NCBI GenBank assembly: GCA_002205965.3
Contig: NADL03000452.1
Coordinates: 1 to 64,000 of the forward strand
From: Kappaphycus alvarezii
Lineage: Eukaryota; Rhodophyta; Florideophyceae; Gigartinales; Solieriaceae
DNA length: 64,000 nucleotides
Direction: 5' to 3'
Position numbers and translations under genes: made by a program. The notes beneath the pieces were generated by a model. The model ran no database searches, was not told the DNA's origin, and saw nothing but the letters and a program-made list of their open reading frames with translations. Positions 1 through 8,883 of this stretch are shown here, piece by piece. The number at the start of each line of letters is the position of its first letter. The first letter of the stretch is position 1.

Positions 1-140
1 TGGAACTTGACAGGCTCTCTATTACACCGCTGTGCAATAGAGGCTTTCCTGCTGTTCGAGTGCAGTTACACCCCCGTGTAATAGAGTCTTGTCTGCGATT
101 TGAATAAAGTTCTCTATTACATATTGGTGTAACAGAGAAA
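1..140. repeat. Cluster of three imperfect palindromes
   Basis: Three hairpin-forming units built on the motif CTCTATTACA and its complement TGTAATAGAG lie at about 16-45, 64-88 and 112-139. The last is the best: an 11-bp stem with one mismatch around a TATTGG loop. Their function is unknown. They could be termini of a small DNA element or relics of a larger repeat that starts left of the window. Confidence 0.5.
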
Positions 141-885
141 TTGGATAGGGATGTCGTTCTATGAATGTGTGTTAATCGTACGGATGTTTATACCTAATGA
201 TTTTATTTATGCCTCACCAATTTATTTGACGTAGACGGAACTTTATAAGTCTTTAAGGTAGTTTGTTCAGTAGTACACTTTGTCATGACTGAGGAAGAAC
301 GGGATACGTTCTAGTTCAATGTCGACGTATAGATGTTGTGCAGTTGCAGTAGATGCGCGGTGGAAATGTAGACCGAGGTATACTGTTGTTCCGTGAGTCC
401 GTTGTCGGATACTTTACAATCAGAGAATACACTGGTATAAGCAAACATGAGGCTAGCATTAAAATAAAATAAAGGGGCACCACAAGGGTCCATTTCGCAT
501 CACGCAGAGACATTCACTGTTCTAAGTCATTAATAGTGTATATATTCAAACGCAACCAGACATTTTCATAATTACCTATTCTTTAGTTACAACTGTAGTT
601 TTTACTGAGTGAGCTATAATACACATTTAATACTCTAGAGATACAGCACTTGCTATAAAAGGGGGGAATGTGGTACCATCGATTGACCCTTTCCCTTCGA
701 CTTTCTGAAACGCGCTTTTACTGTCAATATTACTCCTATAACAGCACTCTGGCTACCTTTCTCTATTTTTTATGTAAGATATATTCGATCTATTCTAAAG
801 TTTTTCAATTAAGCAAAATCGACCCAAACAGATATGCTGGCACAGTAAAAGGGGAGAATCTATGATCTCTAAAGGGTCAACTGCA
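141..885. other. Non-coding stretch, nothing recognised
   Basis: Only short ORFs of 60-70 codons occur, without recognisable motifs or consistent coding character. No RNA gene or repeat was recognised. Confidence 0.5.
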
Positions 886-887
886 GG

Positions 888-1014
888 ATTTCCATCATGC
901 AGGCCGCATTGGATATGACCATTGCTGTACAGTTCCCTTGCATCAAATCCCTGAACCTTTCTGTACGTCCCCATTGCCCTCATGGTCACGTTCCTTGCCA
1001 CGTCATAGCACTGG
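888..1014 (-). pseudogene. LINE family-2 C-terminal relic
   Basis: Read on the minus strand this matches the end of the LINE-2 protein also seen at 30112-30373 and 15929-16126: a DVARNV stretch, a KVxG segment and an RELYSNGHIQCGL-like remnant of the C-terminus. Nucleotide similarity to 30112-30241 runs along the whole segment. Substitutions and small indels make it non-functional. The upstream part of the element is missing, as expected for a 5'-truncated LINE. Confidence 0.65.
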
Positions 1015-1114
1015 GAAGACCAATCATTGAGTTTTCAAAGCAAATGGGAAGAGAAGGCGGGAAACTGATTCCTGTTTTCGTGCAGAAAAAGGGTGGTAAA
1101 GTAAAAGTTGCATA

Positions 1115-1307
1115 TGTTATTAAGGAACTGGTCTTTTCCGCAAATTACTGTTTCTTGCATCCCGAGATCTGTCCTTTGTCTCTCCTCGTTTAAACCAATA
1201 GTCGTACTTTTTCTCGAAAAAAAAAATTCAAAACTACCTCTCCTTACGAATACAAAATCACTGTGCGACTTTAATTTATGTTTTATGTTTGAAGATTTTG
1301 ATCCTTC
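1115..1307 (+). repeat. Left remnant of a diverged LTR, split by gypsy A
   Basis: This flank, read through into 10405-10440 on the far side of gypsy copy A, aligns loosely with 33580-33805, the 5' part of the diverged LTR at 33571-35047. Shared landmarks are GGTCxTxTCC, an AATxCACTGTGCxACT block, and GTGATCC on the far side. Copy A therefore appears to have inserted into an older LTR of a related subfamily. The similarity is moderate and was judged by eye. Confidence 0.5.
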
Positions 1308-1390
1308 TGTAATACAAAATGGTCCTCCCTCATTTAATACAGGAAATGGTCCTCCCTTCACGTAATACAGGAAATGGTCCTCCCCTCGTG
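1308..1390 (+). repeat. U3 tandem 28-bp repeats, three units
   Basis: Units of the form TAATACAGGAAATGGTCC followed by a C/T-rich tail start at about 1308, 1335 and 1363. Unit number varies between LTRs: three in both LTRs of copy A, four in both of copy B (46569-46681 and 54173 onward), two in the solo LTR. Position at the extreme 5' end of U3 suggests an enhancer or factor-binding array (inference). Confidence 0.8.
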
Positions 1391-1645
1391 TAATCCAGCA
1401 ACCTACAACGATCCCGCCCCTAACTTCTCCACCGTCATTTCCAAATTTACTTCCATTTTATCTAGATATTTTTATACTGTATTTAACCCTCTGAATCGAC
1501 CCCGAATCAAGTCCCTTTTCCCTTTTAGCTTACCTCCTCCTCCAAATTCGCCTTTTTTGAGAAGAAGGGCGCAAATGCACTATTGCAAAATCCCTTGCAG
1601 ATTTATTTTACCTATTCCTAATCTATAGAACCTGCCCCGGGAGCC

Positions 1646-1653
1646 TATTTAAA
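1646..1653 (+). promoter_or_regulatory. TATA-like box upstream of the LTR acidic ORF
   Basis: TATTTAAA lies about 110 bp before the ATG of the acidic ORF at 1757 and about 850 bp before the main TATA box. It is present in every LTR copy, and as CTATTTGAA at 33947 in the diverged LTR. It could start a separate transcript for the ORF (inference). Confidence 0.45.
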
Positions 1654-1756
1654 CCCCTTTATTCTAAGTTCCAAATGCCCCGATCATTTTACTCATCACC
1701 CTCTCCCCCACACACCCAAACACCCTACATTGCCTCCGTTCCCCAACGTCTATCAA

Positions 1757-2367
1757 ATGAGCAACCTTCGCCCCTCTGTCCCTATTTCCAAAAACCGCCC
1801 TTCCCGTTCCATCAATGGCCTTCGTCTCGCCGCCTACGGGCCAACCGATGCCGACGACTACATCCGGCGGCAAACAAAGAAGCAAATCATCGAGTTCGTC
1901 GCCGCCTCTTCATAGAAGAAGAAGCGAGGGAGGTAAGTCCGGGAGAGGCTGAGAAGGTCGAGGAGGAGAGCGGGGAGTCCTTCGAGGAATGGTTAGCCCC
2001 TGAGCTAGTGTACGAGGCTCAGGAGAGGAGGAGGAGGAGGATGAGGAGATGAGGAGGAGAGAGGAGAGGATGGAGGAGGAAGAGGAGGATGAGGAGGATG
2101 AGGAGGAGAGGAGGAGGAGGAGGAGGAGGATGAGGAGGATGAGGAACAGGGGGCATGGAAAGTGTTGGACTGGTGGGGCCTGGAATAGAGAGTATGGATC
2201 AAGTTGTGCCCACGATGGAACCGGATGGAGATATCTTTAGTAGTCTAGATATCTCCCAGGGGGAAATAGAGAGTTGTGAGCCATTCGCAGATATTTGTGG
2301 GGACTGCTTGGACAGCATGGATATTTTAGAGGAGTTGTTTGGATCTGATTTAGAGAATGGGAAATAA
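1757..2367 (+). pseudogene. LTR-encoded acidic protein, broken copy (gypsy A 5' LTR)
   Basis: Corresponds to the intact 199-codon ORF at 47056-47655. The N-terminal block starting MSNLRP is kept, but a single-base loss near 1899 shifts the frame after the EFV residues, and the purine-rich tract coding for the acidic repeat has changed length and frame (2019-2145). The C-terminal part with the DILEELFGS motif and stop is still recognisable at 2155-2367 in a separate frame. Not functional as it stands. Confidence 0.85.
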
Positions 2368-2495
2368 GAGGACCAAATTAATTGTTAGTTTCTTAAGTAT
2401 CTTTTGCTTAGAGTATATTGTCCACACAAAGTATTTTTATGCATTTCTTGGTATCTTCTGTAGTTTTGTTCGGACTTTAGGGGTAGCCAAAAGTC

Positions 2496-2502
2496 TATAT
2501 AA
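2496..2502 (+). promoter_or_regulatory. Main LTR TATA box
   Basis: TATATAA followed by GCTGAG, downstream of the acidic ORF. Present in all LTRs; the diverged LTR keeps GTATAAGCCGAG at 34735-34746. Likely start of genomic RNA about 25-30 bp further on, which makes everything upstream, including the acidic ORF, part of U3. Confidence 0.65.
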
Positions 2503-2537
2503 GCTGAGTAAACTGCTTCCTCATGGAGAGGTCAAGC

Positions 2538-2595
2538 AAGTTGGCAGACAACTTCAAGCCAAGTCCCGAGTAGTAGGAAGTTGAGAGTCAACTTC
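2538..2595 (+). promoter_or_regulatory. Two adjacent hairpins in the predicted R/U5 leader
   Basis: AAGTTG-GCAGA-CAACTT (2538-2554) and GAAGTTGA-GAG-TCAACTTC (2577-2595) can each fold in RNA shortly after the predicted start. The first is unchanged in the diverged LTR (about 34775-34795). Possible roles are polyadenylation control, packaging or dimerisation (inference). Confidence 0.5.
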
Positions 2596-2809
2596 AGACC
2601 CAAGAAAACTTTTTCTTACGCTAGTCGCAGAGCGTCGGTGGTAGACCCTGCCCCTTTTATACTTGCTTGTAGCTTCCTCAACTCTCTTCTATATACACTC
2701 CCTTTTGTTCGTTCAACAATACCACGGCAGCACTTTTGTCGCTCGCAACACCTCCTTCTCAGGGTAATTGGTTCTGAGGATCTCTCCCCGCCGATTTACC
2801 CCTATCATT

Positions 2810-2827
2810 TGGTACTCTTGTGGAGGG
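2810..2827 (+). promoter_or_regulatory. Putative primer-binding site
   Basis: TGGTACTCTTGTGGAGGG starts two bases after the LTR end and begins TGG, complementary to the CCA end of a tRNA. I cannot name the tRNA. The same site follows the 5' LTR of copy B at 48099. Confidence 0.45.
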
Positions 2828-2895
2828 GGTTGCACCCGAGGTATTCGAGTTGAGCAGTAGTAAGGAACACTTCGGGGGATTTCTTTTCTGTAATC

Positions 2896-4769
2896 ATGGA
2901 TCTCAACGCTGCTCGTATAACGTTCACAGGGGCAAGACTGAAGACGTTGAGGAGTTTCTTTACACATATGTCAACGTTGTGATGCGAGAGAAGGGCGATG
3001 AAGAGAAGGCCGCAAGTATCTTCGCCTATCTTCATGGTGACGCAAAGCACAAATATAAGTCCAAGTTTATCGACGGGTGGTCTCTTAACGGGAATGGGCG
3101 TAACTTCGGTGAGGTATGTGAGTGGCTTGTGAAAGAGTATGCTAAGGAGGTAGAACCAGATGAGATGATTCGTACCGCCATAGAGGCCCGGCTCAACTTC
3201 GACGATTTGTTAAGCTCATTGGTGTACTTGTGTGATCTTTATGAAAAGGCTGGGTTCAACGCCCAAGCCAAGTACGGAATGCTGCGTAAGGCGGCTATGG
3301 GGGATAAGCGGCTCTCCGATTTCCTCCTCATCAAGGGCCCTCACACTTTTGATGAACTGAAGGGTACCATAGTAGAATTTGTCAAAAATTCGGAGACGTT
3401 TCAGTCACTGAGTGAGGTACCGAGGGAAACCCGCACATCGATGTCTATCGTACATCCTGAAAAGAATTATCAAAGGCCGGCTACTAGTGCAGCGGCATTA
3501 GAATCTGTCAGGAGCGATGTCAAAAACTTGGAAGAAAGGTTGGAAACCCGATTCGATAATCGACTTGACATGATAACCTCGCAGTTGGAAAGCCTTACTC
3601 TTACCATTAAGAAGAACCAGTCTGGGGCCCCTAAGGCCGCAGAAGTCTGTTCTTACTGTCACAAGCCTGGACACTTTGCAAACAGGTGTCCTGATAATCC
3701 ACATAGAAACACTCGTTGTGCAAAGTGCGGTCGATATGGGCATCATGAAAGTAACTGCTGGTCTAAAGACAACAGAAGAGCAAATTTATCGGAAGCAAGG
3801 AGTGAGTCAGGACCAGAGGTGAAAATCTTACAAAATAGAAGGGATCAAAGGTTGACGGATGCCGGTAACGTATCCATCGCTGAAGAGATTAGTCAAGTCA
3901 ATGTGACAAAAAGGGATGGGGAAGGGAACATTTTATCGAAGAAACCTAGGCTAGAGTATGGAATGCTGGAGCATATCCCAGCACCTGTACCTCCTCGAAC
4001 CAAGAGGTCTGATCAAGTTGTTCCAGGAGTGGGAGTCACTCCGGCCAAGAAGACGAAAAAGAGTAAGAAAGTTAAGAGTATCTCTAAGGACGTACTAGAG
4101 TATGTGAAGAGGTACAATTTGGTGGCTGAGCTTGCATCGGCCCCAACTGGGATAACGTTTGGTCAACTTTTGAGGGGCGACGCAGAGGATGCGAGAAAAG
4201 AACTCAAAAAAATTATCAGGTCTAATAAGTCCGCTAAGGGTAAGAAACTGTTTCTTCAATCGGCCTCGACAGCACCAAGACGTCTTAAGCTGGTACCAGT
4301 CAAAGTATTGGGTATGAAAACCCAAGCTCTCTTCGATTCGGGTGCTGTTCCAAACCTCATTTCAGAAACTTTGGTGACAGATCTAGGTCTCGAAATTACT
4401 CCAACGACTCGAAAAATAACTGTAGCGGATGGAACCGTCTCAAAATGCATGGGCACTGTTGACAAGGTTTCCGTGTTCTTTGGGGACTCTAAAGTTGATG
4501 TAGACTTTCTTGTCATGCCGGATCTCCCTTTCGATGCAATCATTGGCTGCCCACATGGAAAGACTAGGACATGCATTGACTTGGGCAACCAAATGGTTTC
4601 AGTTAATATTGACGGCAGAACCGTGAAGATGCCCCTGGATTTCGACAAAAGCACGCATCCTGAAGATTTAAAAGAAACGGACAGTGAAGATTTCACTTCT
4701 AGCTATGACAGCGAAGATTCGGAACCAACTAACACTTTCGGAAGTGGAAAAGGGTACCCTCGGGGGTAA
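2896..4769 (+). CDS. gag: Gag-protease polyprotein (ORF1), copy A
   Basis: Structural and processing part of the retrotransposon. From N to C: a retrotransposon Gag domain (about 2930-3420), a short coiled-coil-like helix (3505-3620), two CCHC zinc knuckles that bind nucleic acid (CSYCHKPGHFANRC at 3648 and CAKCGRYGHHESNC at 3717), a basic linker, and an aspartic protease with the active-site triplet DSG (4328-4345). The first ATG after the primer site is 2896, but its frame joins the Gag frame only if one base is gained in the GGGG run at 2929-2932. The long frame is open from there to the stop at 4767-4769. The stop overlaps the next ORF as TAATG. The identical lesion is in copy B. Confidence 0.85.
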
Positions 4770-4771
4770 TG
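4767..4771 (+). promoter_or_regulatory. TAATG stop-start overlap between Gag-protease and Pol ORFs
   Basis: The TAA of ORF1 and the ATG of ORF2 share one base. The same overlap is at 50056-50060. UAAUG is known to allow termination-reinitiation in the LINE SART1, so coupled translation is a plausible way for this element to make Pol (inference). Confidence 0.6.
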
Positions 4772-6167
4772 AACATGGCATGGGACGATTATGATTCCGG
4801 GTTTGAAACAGATGACGACTGGAATTCTAGGATAAGTTTGAAACCCGAATGTGTTTCTTTTTGCGATGATATCGAATCAAAGGACAGAATTCGGAGCATG
4901 AAAGAAGATTACCTTTGCAAAGAAAATAAGAATACGTCGAATTCCATATATGAAGATGTGAGCACGACGGAAGAGGTCCTTCAAAATATTGAGGTTGAGG
5001 ATCAAGAAGAAAAAGGGCGCCAAATGGCAGAAATCCAAGGAAAAGTGCAGCACCTTCCCGCCCCCCTCACTGAAAATATCCGACATGTTAACATCTTCCG
5101 AAGTAATTGCATGGAGCGTTTCAGATTTAAGACAAGCAAGTGTACCGGTTACTCACTCGTTCGAACTTACCGACACTCAACCGATTTACCACAAGCCTAG
5201 ACGTCAACCGCCAAAATATGACCAATTTATCTCAGAAAATGTTACAAGTATGCTGAAAAATGATATTATTCGACCAGTTTCATCCCCATGGTCGTTTCCA
5301 GTTGTGGTCGCACCAAAGAAGGATGGAAAGCTGCGTTTTTGCGTCGATTACCGACAACTGAACCAGAGAATGATACCCGATCGATTTCCGATTCCGAACA
5401 TGGAGGAGATCCTCGAGGACCTGAAGGACGGGAGATATTTCACCTCAATTGACCTTTACACTGGCTATTGGCAGATTCCATTGGATGAAAAATGTAAGGA
5501 AAAAACAACCTTTACCAGCAAAGCCGGTACGTTCAGGTTCGAAGTGATGCCTTTTGGTCTCATGAATGCACCAGCTACATTCCAAAGAATGATGAACGAG
5601 GTTTTGAAAGGACTTCCATTCGCAAGAGTCTATATCGATGATGTCGTCATATTCTCAGAAACATTGGATCAGCACATCTCGCACGTCAAGACAGTTGTGG
5701 AGAGGATATCGGAGTATAGCTTGAAAATTAAGTTGAGCAAATGCTTCTTTGCGAAAACTTCTATCCAATTACTCGGTCATATCGTCGACCAAGAGGGAAT
5801 TAGAGTGGATCCAGAGAAAACGAAAAAAATAAAGTTGGCACCAAGGCCCGCTTCAAAGACGGAGGTCCGAAGCTTCTTAGGACTGGCCTCATATTACAGA
5901 AGATTTATCAAAGATTTCGCCAAGACTGCAGCACCGTTACATGCCAGCACTACGAAGAACGGAAAATTTTACTGGAACAAGGAAATGGAAACTGCATTTC
6001 AGGAGCTTAAAGATAAGCTATGTGTCCCCCAGTTCTCATGTACCCAGATTTCAAGAGACCATTCGTTGTGGAGACAGATGCCTCAGAACGGTCTTTGGGT
6101 GCCGTTTTGTCCCAAAAAGATGAAAACGGAAGACTACACCCTGTTCAATTCGCAAGCCGAACTCTGA
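4769..6167 (+). pseudogene. pol: Pol N-terminal linker and reverse transcriptase, copy A
   Basis: RNA-dependent DNA polymerase of the element. The ORF starts at the TAATG overlap with an acidic linker. A change in a C-rich run near 5060 shifts the frame, after which the RT frame is open to about 6030. RT motifs visible: LRFCVDYRQLN, SIDLYTGYWQIPL (motif A), FGLMNAPATFQRMM (motif B), YIDDVVIFSE (catalytic YIDD, 5631-5642), SKCFF and LLGHIV (motifs D/E), and the FLGLASYYRRFIKDFA thumb signature. A run of five C at 6023-6029, one short of what the reading frame needs, separates RT from RNase H; copy B has the same lesion. Confidence 0.85.
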
Positions 6168-6754
6168 ATGACGCGGAAAAGAGATACTCAGTCTGCGAGA
6201 AAGAAGCGCTAGCTGTCGTCTTCGCGCTGAAAAAGTTTCGCGTATACCTTTTATCACTCGAGAAATTTGTCTTGATAACTGATCACCAGGCACTTAAAAC
6301 AGCATTCCAAAAGAAGGATGTACATCACCGCTTGGCCCGATGGCTCGACATTTTCGCAGAATATCGGTTTGAAATTGTGTATAGACCCGGACGCAATAAT
6401 CAGCCTGCCGATTACCTATCCCGCTTGAGGGACGCACTGATTCCAAATGAAAAAGCTTCGGAGGACATCGTCGGAGTCGCCGAGTTGCAGTTGCCGAACG
6501 ATAACGAGTACGAAGCTAATATTCACGGACTGATCAAATTCCTCGATGGACTAGAAATGAGAAAGGTTGATCTTGAACACCGAAATTGGGTACGCAGGAA
6601 TCAAAAGGCTTTTACATTGTGGAATGGGAAACTCTTCCGGCACACTAAAGCCGGTCCCCGACTAGTGGCCCCTTTGAAAGAAAGAATGAAGATCTTGAGG
6701 ACTTTCCATGATGAGCTAGGGCATTGGGATCTCGAAACAACCAAAAATTCGTAA
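6020..6754 (+). pseudogene. pol: RNase H and start of integrase zinc domain, copy A
   Basis: Continues RT in another frame after the C-run lesion. RNase H degrades RNA in RNA-DNA hybrids; visible motifs are VVETDASERSLGAVLSQ (first Asp), EKRYSVCEKEALAVV (Glu), LITDHQAL (Asp) and RPGRNNQPADYLSR (last Asp). After a linker, the HDELGH histidines of the integrase HHCC zinc-binding domain appear. A one-base loss in an A-run near 6745, not shared with copy B, ends the frame. Confidence 0.85.
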
Positions 6755-7328
6755 CTGAGAGATTCTGGTGGCCCGGTATCCATAAGGACGTCTATAATTC
6801 GTGAAAAGCTGCGACAACTGCCAAAAATTCACTCCAATACGGAAGTATAAGACAACTCTAAGTTTTCCAGTTTCCGGTCTCTTTGAAACCTTCTCAATTG
6901 ACTTCGCGGGCCCGTTCAAGGAAACTTCTTCCGGAAACAAATATCTCCTTATAGGGGTGGAACATCTTACTGGATGGCCAATAGCAGTTGCAGTTGAGGA
7001 GGCAAATGCTGAGGTGGTACTGAGATTCATCGAAAAAGAAATAATTGAACCGTTTGGTCTTCCAAAAAGGATCATCTCGGATAACGCCCTTTGTTTTACT
7101 GCAACTTCACTGCTTCGTTTTTTGGAAGAGAAAGGGATTCAGCTGAAGACCGTTCTCGCATACGCTCCTATGTCCAACGGGAAAGCGGAGAGGATGGTTG
7201 GAACCATCAAACGAGCAATATCGAAAACTATGTCGGAGAATGAAATCCAGTGGGAAGATGCCTTACCAAAAGTGTTATACGGCTACGTCGAAGAAGAGGA
7301 AGAAATGGACGCTCACCATTCGAGCTAA
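6755..7328 (+). pseudogene. pol: Integrase catalytic core, copy A
   Basis: Carries out strand transfer of the cDNA into the genome. The zinc domain ends with CDNCQ. The DDE core shows IDFAGP (first Asp), ISDNA (second Asp; families usually have a Gly after the Asn position, here Ala) and NGKAERMVGTIKRA (Glu). A missing base near 6801 and a missing C near 7286, compared with copy B, break the frame at both ends. Confidence 0.85.
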
Positions 7329-8479
7329 TGTACGGAAGGGCTCCTAGAATGTTACAGAGAGACATGGAAACAAATATTATCGATGAAGAGAGTAGGGAAG
7401 TTGAACTACTGGCCACCGAAGGCTGGAGATCACACCGCGCGCTAACACAGACAAGAAATAAGGATGCAGAACCTGCAGTCAGAACCTTTTCAGTTGGCTC
7501 TAAAGTACTTGTAGTACATGGAAAAGCAATGCAGCAGGCTGTGAAGTGGCCGGCCTTCCAAACCAAGTACTCGAACCCTTGCATCGTCACGGAGGAAAGA
7601 CACCCGCACTATCAGCTCTGTTCAAGCTCAGGGAAGAGATCAAGGAGGGCCATCCATGCACGTCGTCTGGTCCCTTACCATCAGAGGCCTGAAGAATTCC
7701 TTCTCACACAGGACTATGCGCAACCACGGGGCATACTCATCTTTAACTATAGAATGATTCCTATGGGAGGAAAAAGGGCCTGGGAATGGATCATCTCGGT
7801 TACGCGGGACTACTACGAACTCCACGTAATCATCCATTTCTACATTAATATATGCCTATGTTTTCGTACGTTGAACGGACCATTGCTACCTGAAGAAGAT
7901 TTCCGACTATTAATAAGAGTTCTATTTTCATTCCAAAACGGAAGGTTCACGGAAGCAGGTCCAGAGTTTGTGGAGGTAATATATCATTACTCTATAGGAA
8001 GATATGGAATGGTAGCTGCTGGAGACTTGTCGCAAACGTATCTGAATATTATCCGTCCAATTTACGTATTTCTCAAGAACAACCAAGACGTGCGACTGAG
8101 AGGTTACGCCTTACCCCCGGATATGGAATACAGGCTGGTCCCGTATCCTCTATGGGAACCTTACGTTTCTCCGCCACAAATTGGGAACGTTGGAGGCGGC
8201 GAGGATCCTCCTGAAGCAGTGATGATGACCAGAGGAGGACCTTCAGGAGACAACAACCCGCCCAGAAGAGGTTCCGGTCGTCCCCCGAGAGGACCTCGTG
8301 CAGGTCCCAGTACGTCAGGAGCTGGTCGCGGCCATTCATCGGGACCGTCCACCACAACTTCATCTCTAGCTCCCTTCACAACCATGCACAGCATACAGTC
8401 GGAAGAAGAAGATTATCTTTTTGGCTGCGCAATATCTCCGAGGATGCGAACGATGCGCAGGTCATTTCTTATTTCATGA
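7286..8479 (+). CDS. Integrase C-terminus plus first post-integrase repeat, copy A
   Basis: Open in one frame from the break near 7286. It begins with the end of integrase (SPFELMYGRAP), then an SH3-like GPY/F-type DNA-binding tail (FSVGSKVLVVHGK to RRLVPYHQ). After that follows an extension that most gypsy elements lack: the first copy of a ~128-residue domain (WEWIISV to WEPYV, about 7785-8170), with the ICLCFR, GRYG, RPIY and VPYP motifs. A Pro/Gly/Ser-rich linker follows (8200-8380). A missing T near 8370, present in copy B, throws the frame off just before the second repeat. Function of the extension is unknown. Confidence 0.75.
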   Translation, partial: RRRRGRNGRSPFELMYGRAPRMLQRDMETNIIDEESREVELLATEGWRSHRALTQTRNKDAEPAVRTFSVGSKVLVVHGKAMQQAVKWPAFQTKYSNPCIVTEERHPHYQLCSSSGKRSRRAIHARRLVPYHQRPEEFLLTQDYAQPRGILIFNYRMIPMGGKRAWEWIISVTRDYYELHVIIHFYINICLCFRTLNGPLLPEEDFRLLIRVLFSFQNGRFTEAGPEFVEVIYHYSIGRYGMVAAGDLSQTYLNIIRPIYVFLKNNQDVRLRGYALPPDMEYRLVPYPLWEPYVSPPQIGNVGGGEDPPEAVMMTRGGPSGDNNPPRRGSGRPPRGPRAGPSTSGAGRGHSSGPSTTTSSLAPFTTMHSIQSEEEDYLFGCAISPRMRTMRRSFLIS

Positions 8480-8850
8480 TAAGCATCTGTTTATGTTTTA
8501 GGGCGCTACATGGACCGCACTTATCTTACGAAGATTCGTTCTTGATGATGCGCGTCTTCTTTTCTTATCGACATCCATTCCTCCGGCATCTTCCAGAAGA
8601 GTTTGCATATCACATATATTTTTTCACTCTTGGAAGATTCGGAAGAGTCACGGAAGAAGAATGTATTCAACCCCACCTCGATGTGATCAAACCAATATAT
8701 GAGGCTATGCTACAAAGTGAGGTACCAGTAATGCGAACCTACTTTTTAGAGCATCATATTGGTAATCAGTTGCATCCGTACCCGTTTGAGAGACCATACA
8801 TTTTATCAATAAGACAGCGAACACTAACGGAAGCAGAAGAAGAGCAGTGA
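8426..8850 (+). pseudogene. Second post-integrase repeat, copy A
   Basis: Second copy of the unknown domain, here in its own frame because of the indel near 8370. It runs from FWLRNISEDAND through ICLCFRALHGP, GRFGRV, IKPIYEA and PYPFERPYI to a stop at 8848-8850. Alignment to the first repeat shares the order and spacing of these motifs, so it is an internal tandem duplication within the polyprotein that has since diverged. Confidence 0.75.
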
Positions 8851-8868
8851 CGACCCGGGACGTTCGCC

Positions 8869-8883
8869 TTGAGAAAGGGGGCG
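8869..8883 (+). promoter_or_regulatory. Polypurine tract, copy A
   Basis: TTGAGAAAGGGGGCG directly precedes the 3' LTR, the expected place for the plus-strand primer. The same tract precedes the LTR at 54173. Confidence 0.7.

Larger units (their letters stand above)
1308..2807 (+). repeat. 5' LTR of gypsy A
   Basis: Boundaries come from comparison with the LTRs at 8884-10399, 46569-48096, 54173-55667 and the reverse solo LTR 30544-32016. It begins TG and ends CA. It holds tandem 28-bp units at its start, a TATA-like TATTTAAA at 1646, a broken acidic ORF, a TATATAA box at 2496 and two hairpins just downstream. About 1.5 kb is long for a gypsy LTR, and the embedded ORF explains much of it. Confidence 0.95.

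Noticed and set aside
1374..1628. 84-codon ORF near the start of each LTR
   Set aside because: Length and ends differ between LTRs and there is no protein-level conservation in the diverged LTR.
2357..2584. 75-codon ORF overlapping the end of the LTR acidic ORF, seen in several LTRs
   Set aside because: It runs through the main TATA box, is conserved only between near-identical copies, and is not seen in the diverged LTR.
2820..2895. Upstream extension of the Gag frame starting at GTG
   Set aside because: No ATG supports it in a eukaryote; the first ATG after the primer site is 2896 and lies in another frame.
2929..2932. Programmed -1 frameshift at the Gag start
   Set aside because: No canonical slippery heptamer, and the old relic appears in frame; a shared mutation is simpler. 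Kept open in the findings.
4329..7300. Copia (Ty1) classification of the element
   Set aside because: RT precedes integrase and RT motifs (YIDD, FLGLASYYRRF) are of Ty3/gypsy type.
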